Assembly (NCBI GenBank): GCA_018065165.1
Contig: JAGHTV010000328.1
Span: 1-9,881 of the forward strand
DNA length: 9,881 nt
Source: Candidatus Sodaliphilus fimicaballi
GTDB lineage: Bacteria > Bacteroidota > Bacteroidia > Bacteroidales > Muribaculaceae
Direction of reading: 5' to 3'
The notes under the pieces are model-generated. The model did no database searches. It saw only the letters and a list, made by a program, of their open reading frames with translations, and had not been told where the DNA came from. The position numbers were made by a program, and so were the translations under genes. Below, one piece after another: positions 1-7,654 of this stretch; positions within the stretch are counted from its first letter, which is position 1; every line of letters begins with the position of its first letter.

Positions 1-799
1 TGTCACCACCATCGGCAAGGATTGACAGAGGATTCATGAAGCGAACGCCAGTAGGATTGAGAATCGCATTGTAGGTCTTAGTCTCCATGATGGGGTCACC
101 ACCCTCGGGGTACATGCTCCAAATCATTGAAGCAGCACCTGAACAAACATAACGCTTGCCACTAGGAGTAGTAAGATACAACTCGGGGATGAGTGTAGTA
201 AACTCTGTTGCAAATTCGTCAAGGCTAGTAAAGAATGCTTCGTCGTCGTTTACGTCCTGTAAACGAGTCATGATCATGTGGTGCTCATACTTCTTACCAT
301 CGAGGTAAAGAGTGTCGCCTGAGTACTTCATGATATCAAACTCATAGTCGCCCTCGTGACCATAACCCTGCTCGTCGGTTTCAGTCTTTGTTATATCCTC
401 AGGATTAGCAAAGAGGTGGAAAATGGGATTGAAGCTGTTGAAGGTGAGAACAGGACCATTGTCGCCAATAACCTCCCACAAACTCTCTTCAGATGCGAAA
501 ACTGATGAGTTATCAACACCCTTAAGGTCACCAATATAAACATTCTTACCAGACATCTGGACAGAGCCATTCTTATTAAAAGTCATGAGGTAAACATAAC
601 CAGGCTCGTCAGCATTAGCATAGTATTCAAGCATCCACTTGCCACCCTTGTCGGTGAGGATGTCAGTATAATTCTTTATGGCATGGTCGATGCGAGTTGC
701 AGCATTCTCGTCGAAGATGTCTTCCTCTTCCATCTTGAAGCAAGATGTAGAGATGCTCATAAGCAGCATCGCCAGGAGTGATAATTTTATATATTTCAT
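1..799 (-). CDS. DUF4302-family surface lipoprotein, 3' end missing
   Basis: The reading frame starts at ATG (797-799) and stays open for 266 codons to the left edge, so the C-terminus lies outside the window. The N-terminus is a lipoprotein signal peptide: a KYIK charged start, a hydrophobic core and a lipobox ending in Cys20. The residues after the cysteine soon become acidic (EEED at 24-27), which fits the Bacteroidota surface-export signal. I assign DUF4302 from recalled family features: an acidic start followed by the I-F-D segment near 28-30, GPVLTF at 115-120 followed by the N-P-x-x-H-x-F stretch, GDYEF at 150-154 and LDGKK at 166-170. The function of the family is unknown; members commonly sit next to SusCD pairs and HExxH lipoproteins, as here. 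The gene follows the metallohydrolase gene by 30 nt and is probably the fourth gene of that operon. It could be an accessory ligand-binding subunit, but that is inference. Confidence 0.85.
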   Translation of the reverse strand, partial: MKYIKLSLLAMLLMSISTSCFKMEEEDIFDENAATRIDHAIKNYTDILTDKGGKWMLEYYANADEPGYVYLMTFNKNGSVQMSGKNVYIGDLKGVDNSSVFASEESLWEVIGDNGPVLTFNSFNPIFHLFANPEDITKTETDEQGYGHEGDYEFDIMKYSGDTLYLDGKKYEHHMIMTRLQDVNDDEAFFTSLDEFATEFTTLIPELYLTTPSGKRYVCSGAASMIWSMYPEGGDPIMETKTYNAILNPTGVRFMNPLSILADGGD

Positions 800-829
800 A
801 ATTGTATCGAAATTTTACAAGTGGAACAA

Positions 830-2068
830 TTACTTGATGTCATAAACCTGCTTGCGCAGAGCGTTGATGTCGTAGTTGAGCTGACGTTTCTGTACGTTCT
901 CGCGGAGCTTATCGAGGTCAACACCCCACTCGTCCTTTAACCACTGGCGAGCGATTTGAACCTTTTGGTTGATAATCTCTACACCGTCGAGGCCGTCGGT
1001 ATCGGGTACATCGTAAACATAGATGGGAATGCGGACGCCATTAGCGTCGAGGCGATAACCTGCAGCGTCGCAAATTTCACCCTTCTCGTCGCGATACTTG
1101 CCATCAGCATCCTTCTTGATAGCGCCAATACCCTTCTGGTACTCACCATAGAGGTACATGTACTCTACCTCACCAGCAGCATTCTTCTGGAAGCGCACTT
1201 GGCTAGCGTAGCAATAATCCTTATCGGCATCGTCACCGCTGTTGTTCTTAGTGTAGTAGTAGCAGAAGAATACAGCGTCGCGCTCGTCCTCGGCGGGAGA
1301 AGCCCAACCGCGCTTAGCGAGATCCATCCAAGCAGCCCACTGAGCATCGGTCTTAACGATGTAGTTAGCGATAGTCTCGGCGAAGTCCTCACGGAACTCA
1401 CTAGATGCATAGTTGCTGAGGAAGCCCCAAGAAGCCACGGGACCATCTTGACGGTCACCCCAGTTGGTGCTGTCATACTTACCCTTAGACAGAGTGTTGA
1501 ACTCGCTGGGATAAGTCTTGGTCTGGTGCAGGATGTGAGCAAACTCGTGGTGCATAGTCTTGAAGTAGTACTCGTTCATCTGGTTGAAGTCGGTGATGTT
1601 CATTTGGTTTACACGGAAGAGCGAAACCTTGATACCACCCTCGGCAAGACCCAGAATCATTGTACCTGATGTGGGGTTGTAAGCAGGAGAACCAATGAGG
1701 TGAATGATGCGGGGACCGTAGAGCTTAAGGAAGTCGGGGCCCACAACCTCGTTGTAAGCATCAAACCACAGGTACTTAGTGAGCACTGCCAGGTCAACAG
1801 CGTTGCTGTAAGTAGCAGGAACCAAGTTGTAGTTCATATTAGTACCCACGTCTTGCATCTTGTAACGGAAGTCCAAGTTGTAAGGAGTGAGATAGTTGTC
1901 GCGCAGGAACTTGTCGAGCTGATAAGTTGCTGATGTGGGATCGAGAGTCTCATCGATAATGGGGAAGATGCTGTTGGGATCCAACTCATCGTCGCTACAA
2001 GAAGTGAGAGCCATACCCATTGAGCCTACCAGCAACAGAGACGAAATATAATATTTGAATGATTTCAT
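830..2068 (-). CDS. SusCD-associated zinc metallohydrolase-like lipoprotein (HExxH)
   Basis: A 412-residue lipoprotein with a signal peptide ending in the lipobox LTSC (Cys24), followed by SDDE, an acidic tail typical of surface-exposed lipoproteins. The zincin signature is at 174-182 (H-E-F-A-H-I-L-H-Q): His174 and His178 are the expected zinc ligands and Glu175 the catalytic base. The stretch E-D-F-A-E at 227-231 is the best place to look for a third ligand. This matches the family of putative zinc-binding metallopeptidases encoded beside SusC/SusD genes (Peptidase_Mx1-like; 'substrate import-associated zinc metallohydrolase lipoprotein'). Activity has not been shown for most members, and the substrate is unknown. 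The protein is longer than the roughly 260-300 residues I recall for the family. The extra length lies mainly at about 270-355, just before a conserved-looking C-terminal helical region (I-x-x-K-V near 366-370, W-G-V-D-L-D-K-L-R at 381-389). It follows susD by 21 nt in the same operon. Confidence 0.88.
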   Translation of the reverse strand: MKSFKYYISSLLLVGSMGMALTSCSDDELDPNSIFPIIDETLDPTSATYQLDKFLRDNYLTPYNLDFRYKMQDVGTNMNYNLVPATYSNAVDLAVLTKYLWFDAYNEVVGPDFLKLYGPRIIHLIGSPAYNPTSGTMILGLAEGGIKVSLFRVNQMNITDFNQMNEYYFKTMHHEFAHILHQTKTYPSEFNTLSKGKYDSTNWGDRQDGPVASWGFLSNYASSEFREDFAETIANYIVKTDAQWAAWMDLAKRGWASPAEDERDAVFFCYYYTKNNSGDDADKDYCYASQVRFQKNAAGEVEYMYLYGEYQKGIGAIKKDADGKYRDEKGEICDAAGYRLDANGVRIPIYVYDVPDTDGLDGVEIINQKVQIARQWLKDEWGVDLDKLRENVQKRQLNYDINALRKQVYDIK

Positions 2069-2089
2069 AATTACTTCTCAGTTTAAAGA

Positions 2090-3877
2090 TTAATTAACCT
2101 TAACATAAGCACCCTTAGCCTCGATTGAAGCTGACATTGCTGTATTCTTGGGCTTGCGGTTAGGCTCGAGACCAGCTGAGATAGCTGAATAGGGAACCTC
2201 GATAGCGTAACGCATCTCGTCGTCGGCGTAGCGGAGAACGAAAGTATCGTCCTTACCAAACTTGTGGATTACCTCAAGGCCGAGGCGCTTGATTTCGAAC
2301 CAGCGTTGACCAGTGTGAACCTGCTCGATGCGGCGGAAGTGTTGTACGCACTGGAGATAAGGAACGAGATCCTCAGTAAGTTGATACTTAGTGCTGGGGC
2401 AAACCTCATCGATGCGGATGGGCTTAGCGATACCAAACCAGATAGAGTCGCTGTACTTCTCCTTGAGGTCGGTGCGGTCAACATTAGCAACATACTTGTT
2501 GAGGCACTTAGTATAGAACTTAACGATTTGATCCTCGGTAAGCTCAGTCATACGGTCGTCACCACTTGTATTCTTGCGGTGCTCCTCGTTCCACACTTGG
2601 AGGTCGGCCATAGCGAGATCCTTCTTACCCAGGTAGAAGTAAGCCTCGGCACGGTCGAGCAGAGTTTGCTCGGTTGTGAACTCAGCACGGATACCGTGGC
2701 AGTAGCCGATACCGGCAATCTTGTCGGTATACTCAAACTGCTCGAAAGAAGTACCAGCGAAGTAAGTACCATACTCCTGGCCACCTGCAGTACCGCAATA
2801 ACCGTTGAAGCAAGGCATCATAGAGAATGTCTCCTTAGTACGGCTGTTAGAGTACTTGCAACTTTCCCAAGAGGGGCCAGGGCCCTGGATAGTAGCGCGC
2901 TTAGCTGCACGGGTGCAAGCGTAACGGCCACTAGAGACGAAGCGACGCCAGAATGTGGTATAAGTAGTGAAGCACATCCACACGTTGGGACGCTGAATGC
3001 TGGTAGCATAGCGGCCGATGTCGCTGATGTAGTAGAAACTGCTGTTAGACCACAGGTCTTGGAGCATTGTGTTAGGATCGTTGCCCTTGAAAGCAGCTGT
3101 TGCATACTCAACAACCTTCTCATACTCGCGCTTGTAAAGGTAGAAGCGAGCAGCGAAAGCGTTAGCACTTGCCTTGTTGAAGTGATACTTGGGAGCTTCC
3201 TTAGCATCAACAATCAGGGGAAGACCTTCCATGAGGTCCTTCTCGATCATGTCATAGTTATCAGCCAGATTACCACGTTCGTATTGAGGATTAACTGTAG
3301 TCTCGGGCTTAGTTACATAGGGTACGCCCTGGATGCCCTTGCTCTTCTCGGGACCGCCATAAGGCATACAGAAAGTGTTAACCAGGATGAAGTAGTGCCA
3401 TGCACGAGACACGAGAGCCTCACCCTTAACAGCACTGAGTTGAGCCTTCTCATCGGCAGTGAGAGGACCATTGTAAGACGTACCTGTTTCTTCCATTTGA
3501 GCAACCTTCTCGAGAACGGCGTTACATACGGCGATAGCGCCATAGCAACCTTCCCAAGTACCGGTGGGAGTATCATTGTCCTGACCCATTGTCACGGCTT
3601 CCCACTTGTAGAGCTGATCGTCGGCAGCAGCATAAGAGGGACGGTTGTAGCGTACACCTGCATCGCTGGGTGAGTTGTTATCCATCACGTTGTCGCTTGA
3701 GAGCTCACCAACGCAAGCATAGCTTGTGCTTGAGTAACCGTCAACCATGAGCTCAAGGAGTTGCTTGGGCGTGTTGGGGTCAACTCGAGTGTCAGGATTC
3801 TTATCAAGGAAGTCGCTGCAAGAACTCAAAGACACCAGTCCAAGAGTTGCTGACATTGCTATATATTTTAACTTCAT
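2090..3877 (-). CDS. SusD/RagB-family outer-membrane ligand-binding lipoprotein
   Basis: A 595-residue SusD-like protein, normal in length for the family. The signal peptide ends in LSSC (Cys20), followed by SDFLD, the usual start of mature SusD proteins. Family landmarks are the helix with A-L-V-S-R-A-W-H-Y-F (154-163) and the M-P-Y that follows it (171-173), TPR-like helices at 236-263 and 406-427 (L-L-D-R-A-E-A-Y-F-Y-L-G), and the C-terminal R-W-F-E-I-K-R-L-G sequence (525-533). SusD proteins sit as lids over the SusC barrel at the cell surface, capture ligand and pass it to the channel. The central part (301-393) is unusually rich in cysteine and aromatic residues, which may define ligand choice. 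The ligand cannot be read from the sequence. The gene lies 29 nt after susC and 21 nt before the metallohydrolase gene, so the four genes look like one transcription unit. Confidence 0.95.
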   Translation of the reverse strand: MKLKYIAMSATLGLVSLSSCSDFLDKNPDTRVDPNTPKQLLELMVDGYSSTSYACVGELSSDNVMDNNSPSDAGVRYNRPSYAAADDQLYKWEAVTMGQDNDTPTGTWEGCYGAIAVCNAVLEKVAQMEETGTSYNGPLTADEKAQLSAVKGEALVSRAWHYFILVNTFCMPYGGPEKSKGIQGVPYVTKPETTVNPQYERGNLADNYDMIEKDLMEGLPLIVDAKEAPKYHFNKASANAFAARFYLYKREYEKVVEYATAAFKGNDPNTMLQDLWSNSSFYYISDIGRYATSIQRPNVWMCFTTYTTFWRRFVSSGRYACTRAAKRATIQGPGPSWESCKYSNSRTKETFSMMPCFNGYCGTAGGQEYGTYFAGTSFEQFEYTDKIAGIGYCHGIRAEFTTEQTLLDRAEAYFYLGKKDLAMADLQVWNEEHRKNTSGDDRMTELTEDQIVKFYTKCLNKYVANVDRTDLKEKYSDSIWFGIAKPIRIDEVCPSTKYQLTEDLVPYLQCVQHFRRIEQVHTGQRWFEIKRLGLEVIHKFGKDDTFVLRYADDEMRYAIEVPYSAISAGLEPNRKPKNTAMSASIEAKGAYVKVN

Positions 3878-3906
3878 AGTTGTAATTCCTTATTAAATTA
3901 GACAAA

Positions 3907-6900
3907 TTAGAGACCGAAGCGCAGAGTGAATGTGAACTGCTTGGGGTTAGGTGAAGCAACACCACCACTGTTGTAGAACTCGGGATCTTGACCGTTCAGC
4001 TTCTTGTCGGCGTAGAGCAGGCAGATGTTGGTAGCGGCAAGCTTGAGTGAAGCGCTTGTGAGCTTGAGGTGCTTGATGAATGACATGGGCAGATCGTAGC
4101 TCAGTGAGATTTCCTTCAGGCGAACGAAACCACCGTCGGCGATACGAGCTGTACTGTAGTTGTAAGCACTATAAGCACGACCAATGTAGTTATCGCTGTA
4201 AACCTGACGGCGTGAAGCGATAGCGGGAATAGATGTATAAGCCTCGTCGCCGGGCATTACCCAACGGTTCTTGAACTCCTTAGCTGAAGCGTCCATATCA
4301 CTGTAGCTAGCTGAGAATGTAGGAGTGATACGCAGCTTGTTGCCAAATGCATAAGTCATGAACACATTGAGGTGGAAGCCGTTCCAAGAGAAGTTGTTGC
4401 CGAAACCACCAGTGATAGTGGGATCAACTGGACCTTCATACTTGAGGAAGCCGAGGTCTTCGTATTCCTGGAAGTTGATATCCTCGTGAGCCCATACCTC
4501 ACCGTCGGGACCGTAAACCATAGGAATACCGTGTGAGTCGAGACCAGCGAAGGGCAGAGAGAAGATTGCACGGTGGGGATAACCCTCGAGTGCGAAACCT
4601 GTACCAGGAACGAGGTCGATGATACGAGAGCGAGCCAAGAGCTTAGTGATCTTAGTCTGGCTGTAAGAGAATGTCAAGTCGGTAGTCCAGCCGAAGTCGG
4701 TGGGCTTAACTTGCTCGAAGTTCTTAGTAGAGATAGTGAACTCAACACCGTGAGAAGCCATCTCGGCAACGTTAGCATACTTGCTTGATACACCACCAAC
4801 ACCCTGAGTGTAGATGCGACCGATGAGGTCATAGTTGTTACGCTTGTACCAGTCAAAAACCAAGTTGATGCGGTTGTTGATGAAACCGAGGTCAACACCG
4901 AGATCGAGCTCGTGCTTCTTCTCGTAAGTGAGCTCGCTGTTAGCGAGACCGCTCAGGCTGAGACCAAGCTCCTTTGCTTCAGTTTCCTGACGCCAGGGAC
5001 GGCTGGGATAGTAGAGAGCCTCGGCGCTTGCGAGTGACATGGGGCCGCTCTCACCAGTAAGTGAATAGCTAGCACGCAACTTACCATAAGAGATTGCACC
5101 ATTGATGTCTTCAGAGAACTTCTTGAAGAAGTCTTCCTCGAAGATGTTCCATGCACCTGAGATGTTCCAAGTGGGGAGCCAGCGGCTCTGGCGGCTCTTG
5201 CCCATGAGGTTAGAACCCTCGTAACGGAATGTACCGTTGATCACATAGCGACCCTTGTAACCGTAGTTAGCGTTAGCGAAGTAAGCCATTGAGCGGCGAT
5301 AAGTCTTGCTGTCGCTGAAGTAAGCACCATTCTCCTCCTCCATTTGCTTCATGAGCTTGTGGCTTGTGAAGGGGATGTTACCATTACCATATACAAGACC
5401 CCAGCCCTCGAATGCTTGACGATAGCGGTCGACCTTCTTAGCCTCCATACCACCGAATACGTTGAGCAGGTGAGCCTTCTGGAAGTTGAGAGTGTAGTTG
5501 AAAGTACCGCGGAAGTCATATTGTGACAGAGAGTTCTTGCTGTAGAACAGGATACCACCCTTGGGAAGAACTGACTCGGGAAGAGCGTTCTCGACATCGG
5601 GGTCGGTATACAAGTACTTGTTGCTTGAACGAGTGATAGCGTCATCGGGATCTACACCAGCACGGTAAGCCTTAGCTTGGTTACTGTTGTCGGTGATGTA
5701 GTGGTTAGTCTCGGCGCCAGTGTAACGGTAAGCACCCAGGAAGTTGAGCTCGAGAGTTTGATTGTCGAGCATGAGGGGCTTGATTTGGAGTTCGCCCTGG
5801 AACTTCATATCGCTTACGCCAACATCCATGTAGTTGTTCTCCAACTCGTGGAAGATGTTGAAGTCGGTATAGTTGCGACGATAGTAAGCGTTGGGGTCAA
5901 GAGTACGAGCAGTGTTGAGCGCGAAGCTATAGGGGTTGATATCGAAGTCGCGGCGAACCTCACCGTTTACAACGTCGATGTCACGGCTCAGTGTACCGGG
6001 AGCCTTTTGCTTACGATAGCTGTCGCTGTTGAGCAGCTTGATCTTGATGCGGTCAGTGAGCTGGTATTGTGCATTACTATTAAAGGTGTAACGCTCAACG
6101 CTACTTGACTTGTACCAACCCGGATCGTTCATGATAGAGATTGAAGAGTAGAACGCACCCTTGTCGGTACCACCGCTGATGCTGATAGCGTGGTTCTGCA
6201 TTACGTTGTCATTGAACAGCAGGTCGAACCAGTCAGTGTTGCGGTACTCAGCCTCGCGCAGGTACTCGTTCATAGCGGCACGAGTATTGGGCAGGGCGTA
6301 AGTGCCAGTGATGGGATCGTACTGAGTCATGAGGTTGTACATGCGACCATAGATACCACTTGATGAACCATTGGCCAGTGAAGCAAACTCGAGCCAACCC
6401 TTTTGCTCCATCTCCTTGTAGATTGACATCTGCTCTTGTGAGTTAGCGATGTTGTAGTCACGGTAGTTGGGCTTGAGGCGGTAAGTGAACTCACCGGTGT
6501 AGTTGAGTGAAGTGTGACCCTTGCGACCTTGCTTGGTAGTGATGACGATCACACCGGCGTTGGCCTGTGCACCATAGATAGAAGTTGCAGAACCGTCCTT
6601 GAGGATCTCGAACTTCTCGATATCGTCGGCGTTAAGACCAGCAACGGCTGACGCGATAAGAGTAGTAGCGTCACCACTTGAGAGGTCGTCGGCACTAATC
6701 TCGACGTTATCCTCGAGAATGACACCATCGACAACCCACAGGGGCTTAGAGTTACCATAGATAGAAGTTGCACCACGCACGCGGATCTTAGGAGCAGTAC
6801 CGAAAGTACCAGTTACGTTCTGTACCTGGACACCGGCTGCACGTCCCTCGAGGGCACGGCTGACGTCGGCAACACCGTCGAGCTTAGCCTTGCTAGCATC

Positions 6901-7264
6901 GACACTTGAAGTCGCACCGGTAAAGAGTCGCTTGTCGACCTTTTGGTAACCAGTGACAACAACTTCGGTAAGTTGTTGACCAGAGGGTTTGAGATTAATA
7001 ACCATTCCACTCTTACCTACAGCATCGAAATCCTCGTAACCGAGATACTTAACGATGATGTGAGCACCATTGGGCACAGTAAGAGTAAACTTTCCGTCAA
7101 TATCGGTAGCTACACCATTAGTGGGTTTACCCTTTTGGGTAACAGAAGCTCCGATTACTGCCTCGTTGTTCTCATCAACAACAGTACCACTAACCTTCAC
7201 CTGCGGCAACGGCCAGAGAAACTACTGAGAGAACAAAGAGCAAAAGTAACTTTTTGAGACTCAT
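3907..7264 (-). CDS. SusC/RagA-family TonB-dependent transporter, frameshifted at signal peptide
   Basis: The outer-membrane channel of the SusCD complex, driven by TonB/ExbBD. The long frame (3907-7209, 1100 codons counted from a TTG) contains a carboxypeptidase-regulatory-like beta-sandwich (about 6-76), the TonB-box/plug entry L-T-E-V-V-V-T-G-Y (80-88), the SusC plug signature L-E-G-R-A-A-G-V (120-127) with K-I-R-V-R-G (141-146), L-W-V-V-D-G-V (157-163), and a beta-barrel to the C-terminus, which ends F-T-F-T-L-R-F-G-L. This frame has no signal peptide: reading upstream from the TTG, a stop (7222-7224) comes before any ATG. A typical signal peptide (MSLKK, then a hydrophobic core ending S-L-A-V-A) starts at ATG 7262-7264 but in the other frame, and stops at 7190. 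Removing one base near 7205-7212 would join them as A-V-A then Q-V-K-V-S-G-T. I therefore annotate the whole span as one gene with a +1 offset. As read, no secreted SusC would be made. The barrel itself is intact. Confidence 0.93.
7190..7264 (-). other. Out-of-frame SusC signal-peptide segment
   Basis: ATG at 7262-7264 opens 24 codons ending in TAG at 7190-7192. The peptide is MSLKKLLLLF, then a V/L/S-rich core ending S-L-A-V-A, then A-G-E-G. Two lysines, a leucine-rich core and an A-x-A cleavage site make it a standard type I signal peptide of the SusC kind. The mature SusC frame begins one base out of phase just after it. The two frames overlap only between 7221 and 7193, so the phase change must lie there. 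I treat this as the true 5' end of the susC-like gene, not a separate gene. Confidence 0.8.
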
Positions 7265-7446
7265 AAGCACTGATTTTTTATTATTATATTTTGTTATTTA
7301 TTTCATATGTTATCAGCACCTACTATACTAATAGACAACTAGAAAGGCCATCGCACCAGCCCACAGTTTAGGGCTAAGAGTCGCGCTGGTCTTCTTAGTA
7401 TTGGTCTCTTTTTAGATTAGCAGGTTCTTAACATTAATCAGTATTA
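7265..7446 (-). other. Structured 5' leader of the SusCD operon
   Basis: With transcription starting about 7 nt past the -7 element, the mRNA has a leader of about 180 nt before the susC ATG. Three inverted repeats compete in it. Stem A pairs CTAAGA (7398-7393) with TCTTAG (7379-7374) over a 13-nt loop. Stem B pairs AGCCC (7375-7371) with GGGCT (7362-7358) over an 8-nt loop. Stem C pairs ACCAGC (7390-7385), which lies in the loop of A, with GCTGGT (7360-7355). B and C share bases and exclude each other, while A plus C would form an H-type pseudoknot. The last 50 nt before the ATG are A/T-rich, with no Shine-Dalgarno, as usual in Bacteroidota. I do not recognise a known riboswitch: there are no conserved cobalamin or TPP boxes. 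Confidence 0.45.
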
Positions 7447-7452
7447 ACGGTG

Positions 7453-7484
7453 CAAATTTAATCAAATATTTTGAAAATCACAAA
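7453..7484 (-). promoter_or_regulatory. Promoter of the SusCD operon
   Basis: On the minus strand, TTTG (7484-7481) is followed by exactly 20 nt and then TAAATTTG (7460-7453), a full match to the Bacteroidota primary sigma-factor consensus (-33 TTTG, -7 TAnnTTTG). The predicted start is near 7446. The region around and upstream is very A/T-rich. It is the only good promoter upstream of susC, and none was found in the short gaps between the four operon genes. Confidence 0.8.
7462..7474. repeat. Palindrome TCAAATATTTTGA inside the promoter spacer
   Basis: TCAAA and TTTGA are perfect inverted arms with a 3-nt centre. They lie between the -33 and -7 elements of the SusCD-operon promoter. The position suits an operator, but the local A/T richness makes a short palindrome by chance quite likely. 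Confidence 0.3.
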
Positions 7485-7654
7485 GTTTTGTATTAAAAAT
7501 ATAAGAAAAAGTTACCAAAAGTAAAAAATGTAATTTAAATGCATAGTTTTGCTTACATTTTTCCTCCCGGACTGTTAAAATTGCAAGTTCAAAACAAAAT
7601 GGAGCACAACGATTATTGTACTCCATACATTATATAGAACTAGATATCAATGTT
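7485..7654. other. A/T-rich spacer between the SusCD operon and the pseudouridine synthase gene
   Basis: Together with the leader and promoter, this completes a gene-free stretch of about 390 nt (7265-7654). Apart from the terminator at 7591-7625 I find no coding frame, tRNA or repeat array. The part at 7485-7590 is mostly A/T, with one G/C patch (CCTCCCGG, 7563-7570). It could hold upstream activator sites for the SusCD promoter, but no specific site can be named. Confidence 0.5.
7591..7625 (-). terminator. Intrinsic terminator after the pseudouridine synthase gene
   Basis: Read on the minus strand, TGGAGTACAA and TTGTGCTCCA form a 10-bp stem (one U-G wobble) around a 6-nt loop at 7625-7600. 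TTTTGTTTT (7599-7591) follows directly. It begins 29 nt after the stop codon of the minus-strand pseudouridine synthase gene and ends well before the SusCD promoter, so it separates the two same-strand units. Confidence 0.85.

Noticed and set aside
956..1669. A plus-strand open frame of 237 codons opposite the metallohydrolase gene
   Set aside because: It is a mirror of the real gene, a V/L/S-rich composition with no motif. The opposite strand carries a signal peptide and HExxH.
2264..3673. A long open frame on the plus strand (469 codons) opposite the SusD gene
   Set aside because: It lies entirely within the well-supported SusD gene, has no recognisable domain and no Bacteroidota promoter or start context. 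Codon-biased minus-strand genes here leave the opposite frames open.
7207..7209. TTG as the true start of the SusC gene
   Set aside because: It would give an outer-membrane protein without a signal peptide, whereas a normal one lies just upstream out of frame. A frameshift explains the sequence better.
7544..7551. TAGTTTTG on the plus strand, a possible antisense-RNA promoter into the SusCD leader
   Set aside because: There is no TTG at the 19-21 nt spacing upstream. A lone -7 match in A/T-rich DNA is expected by chance.
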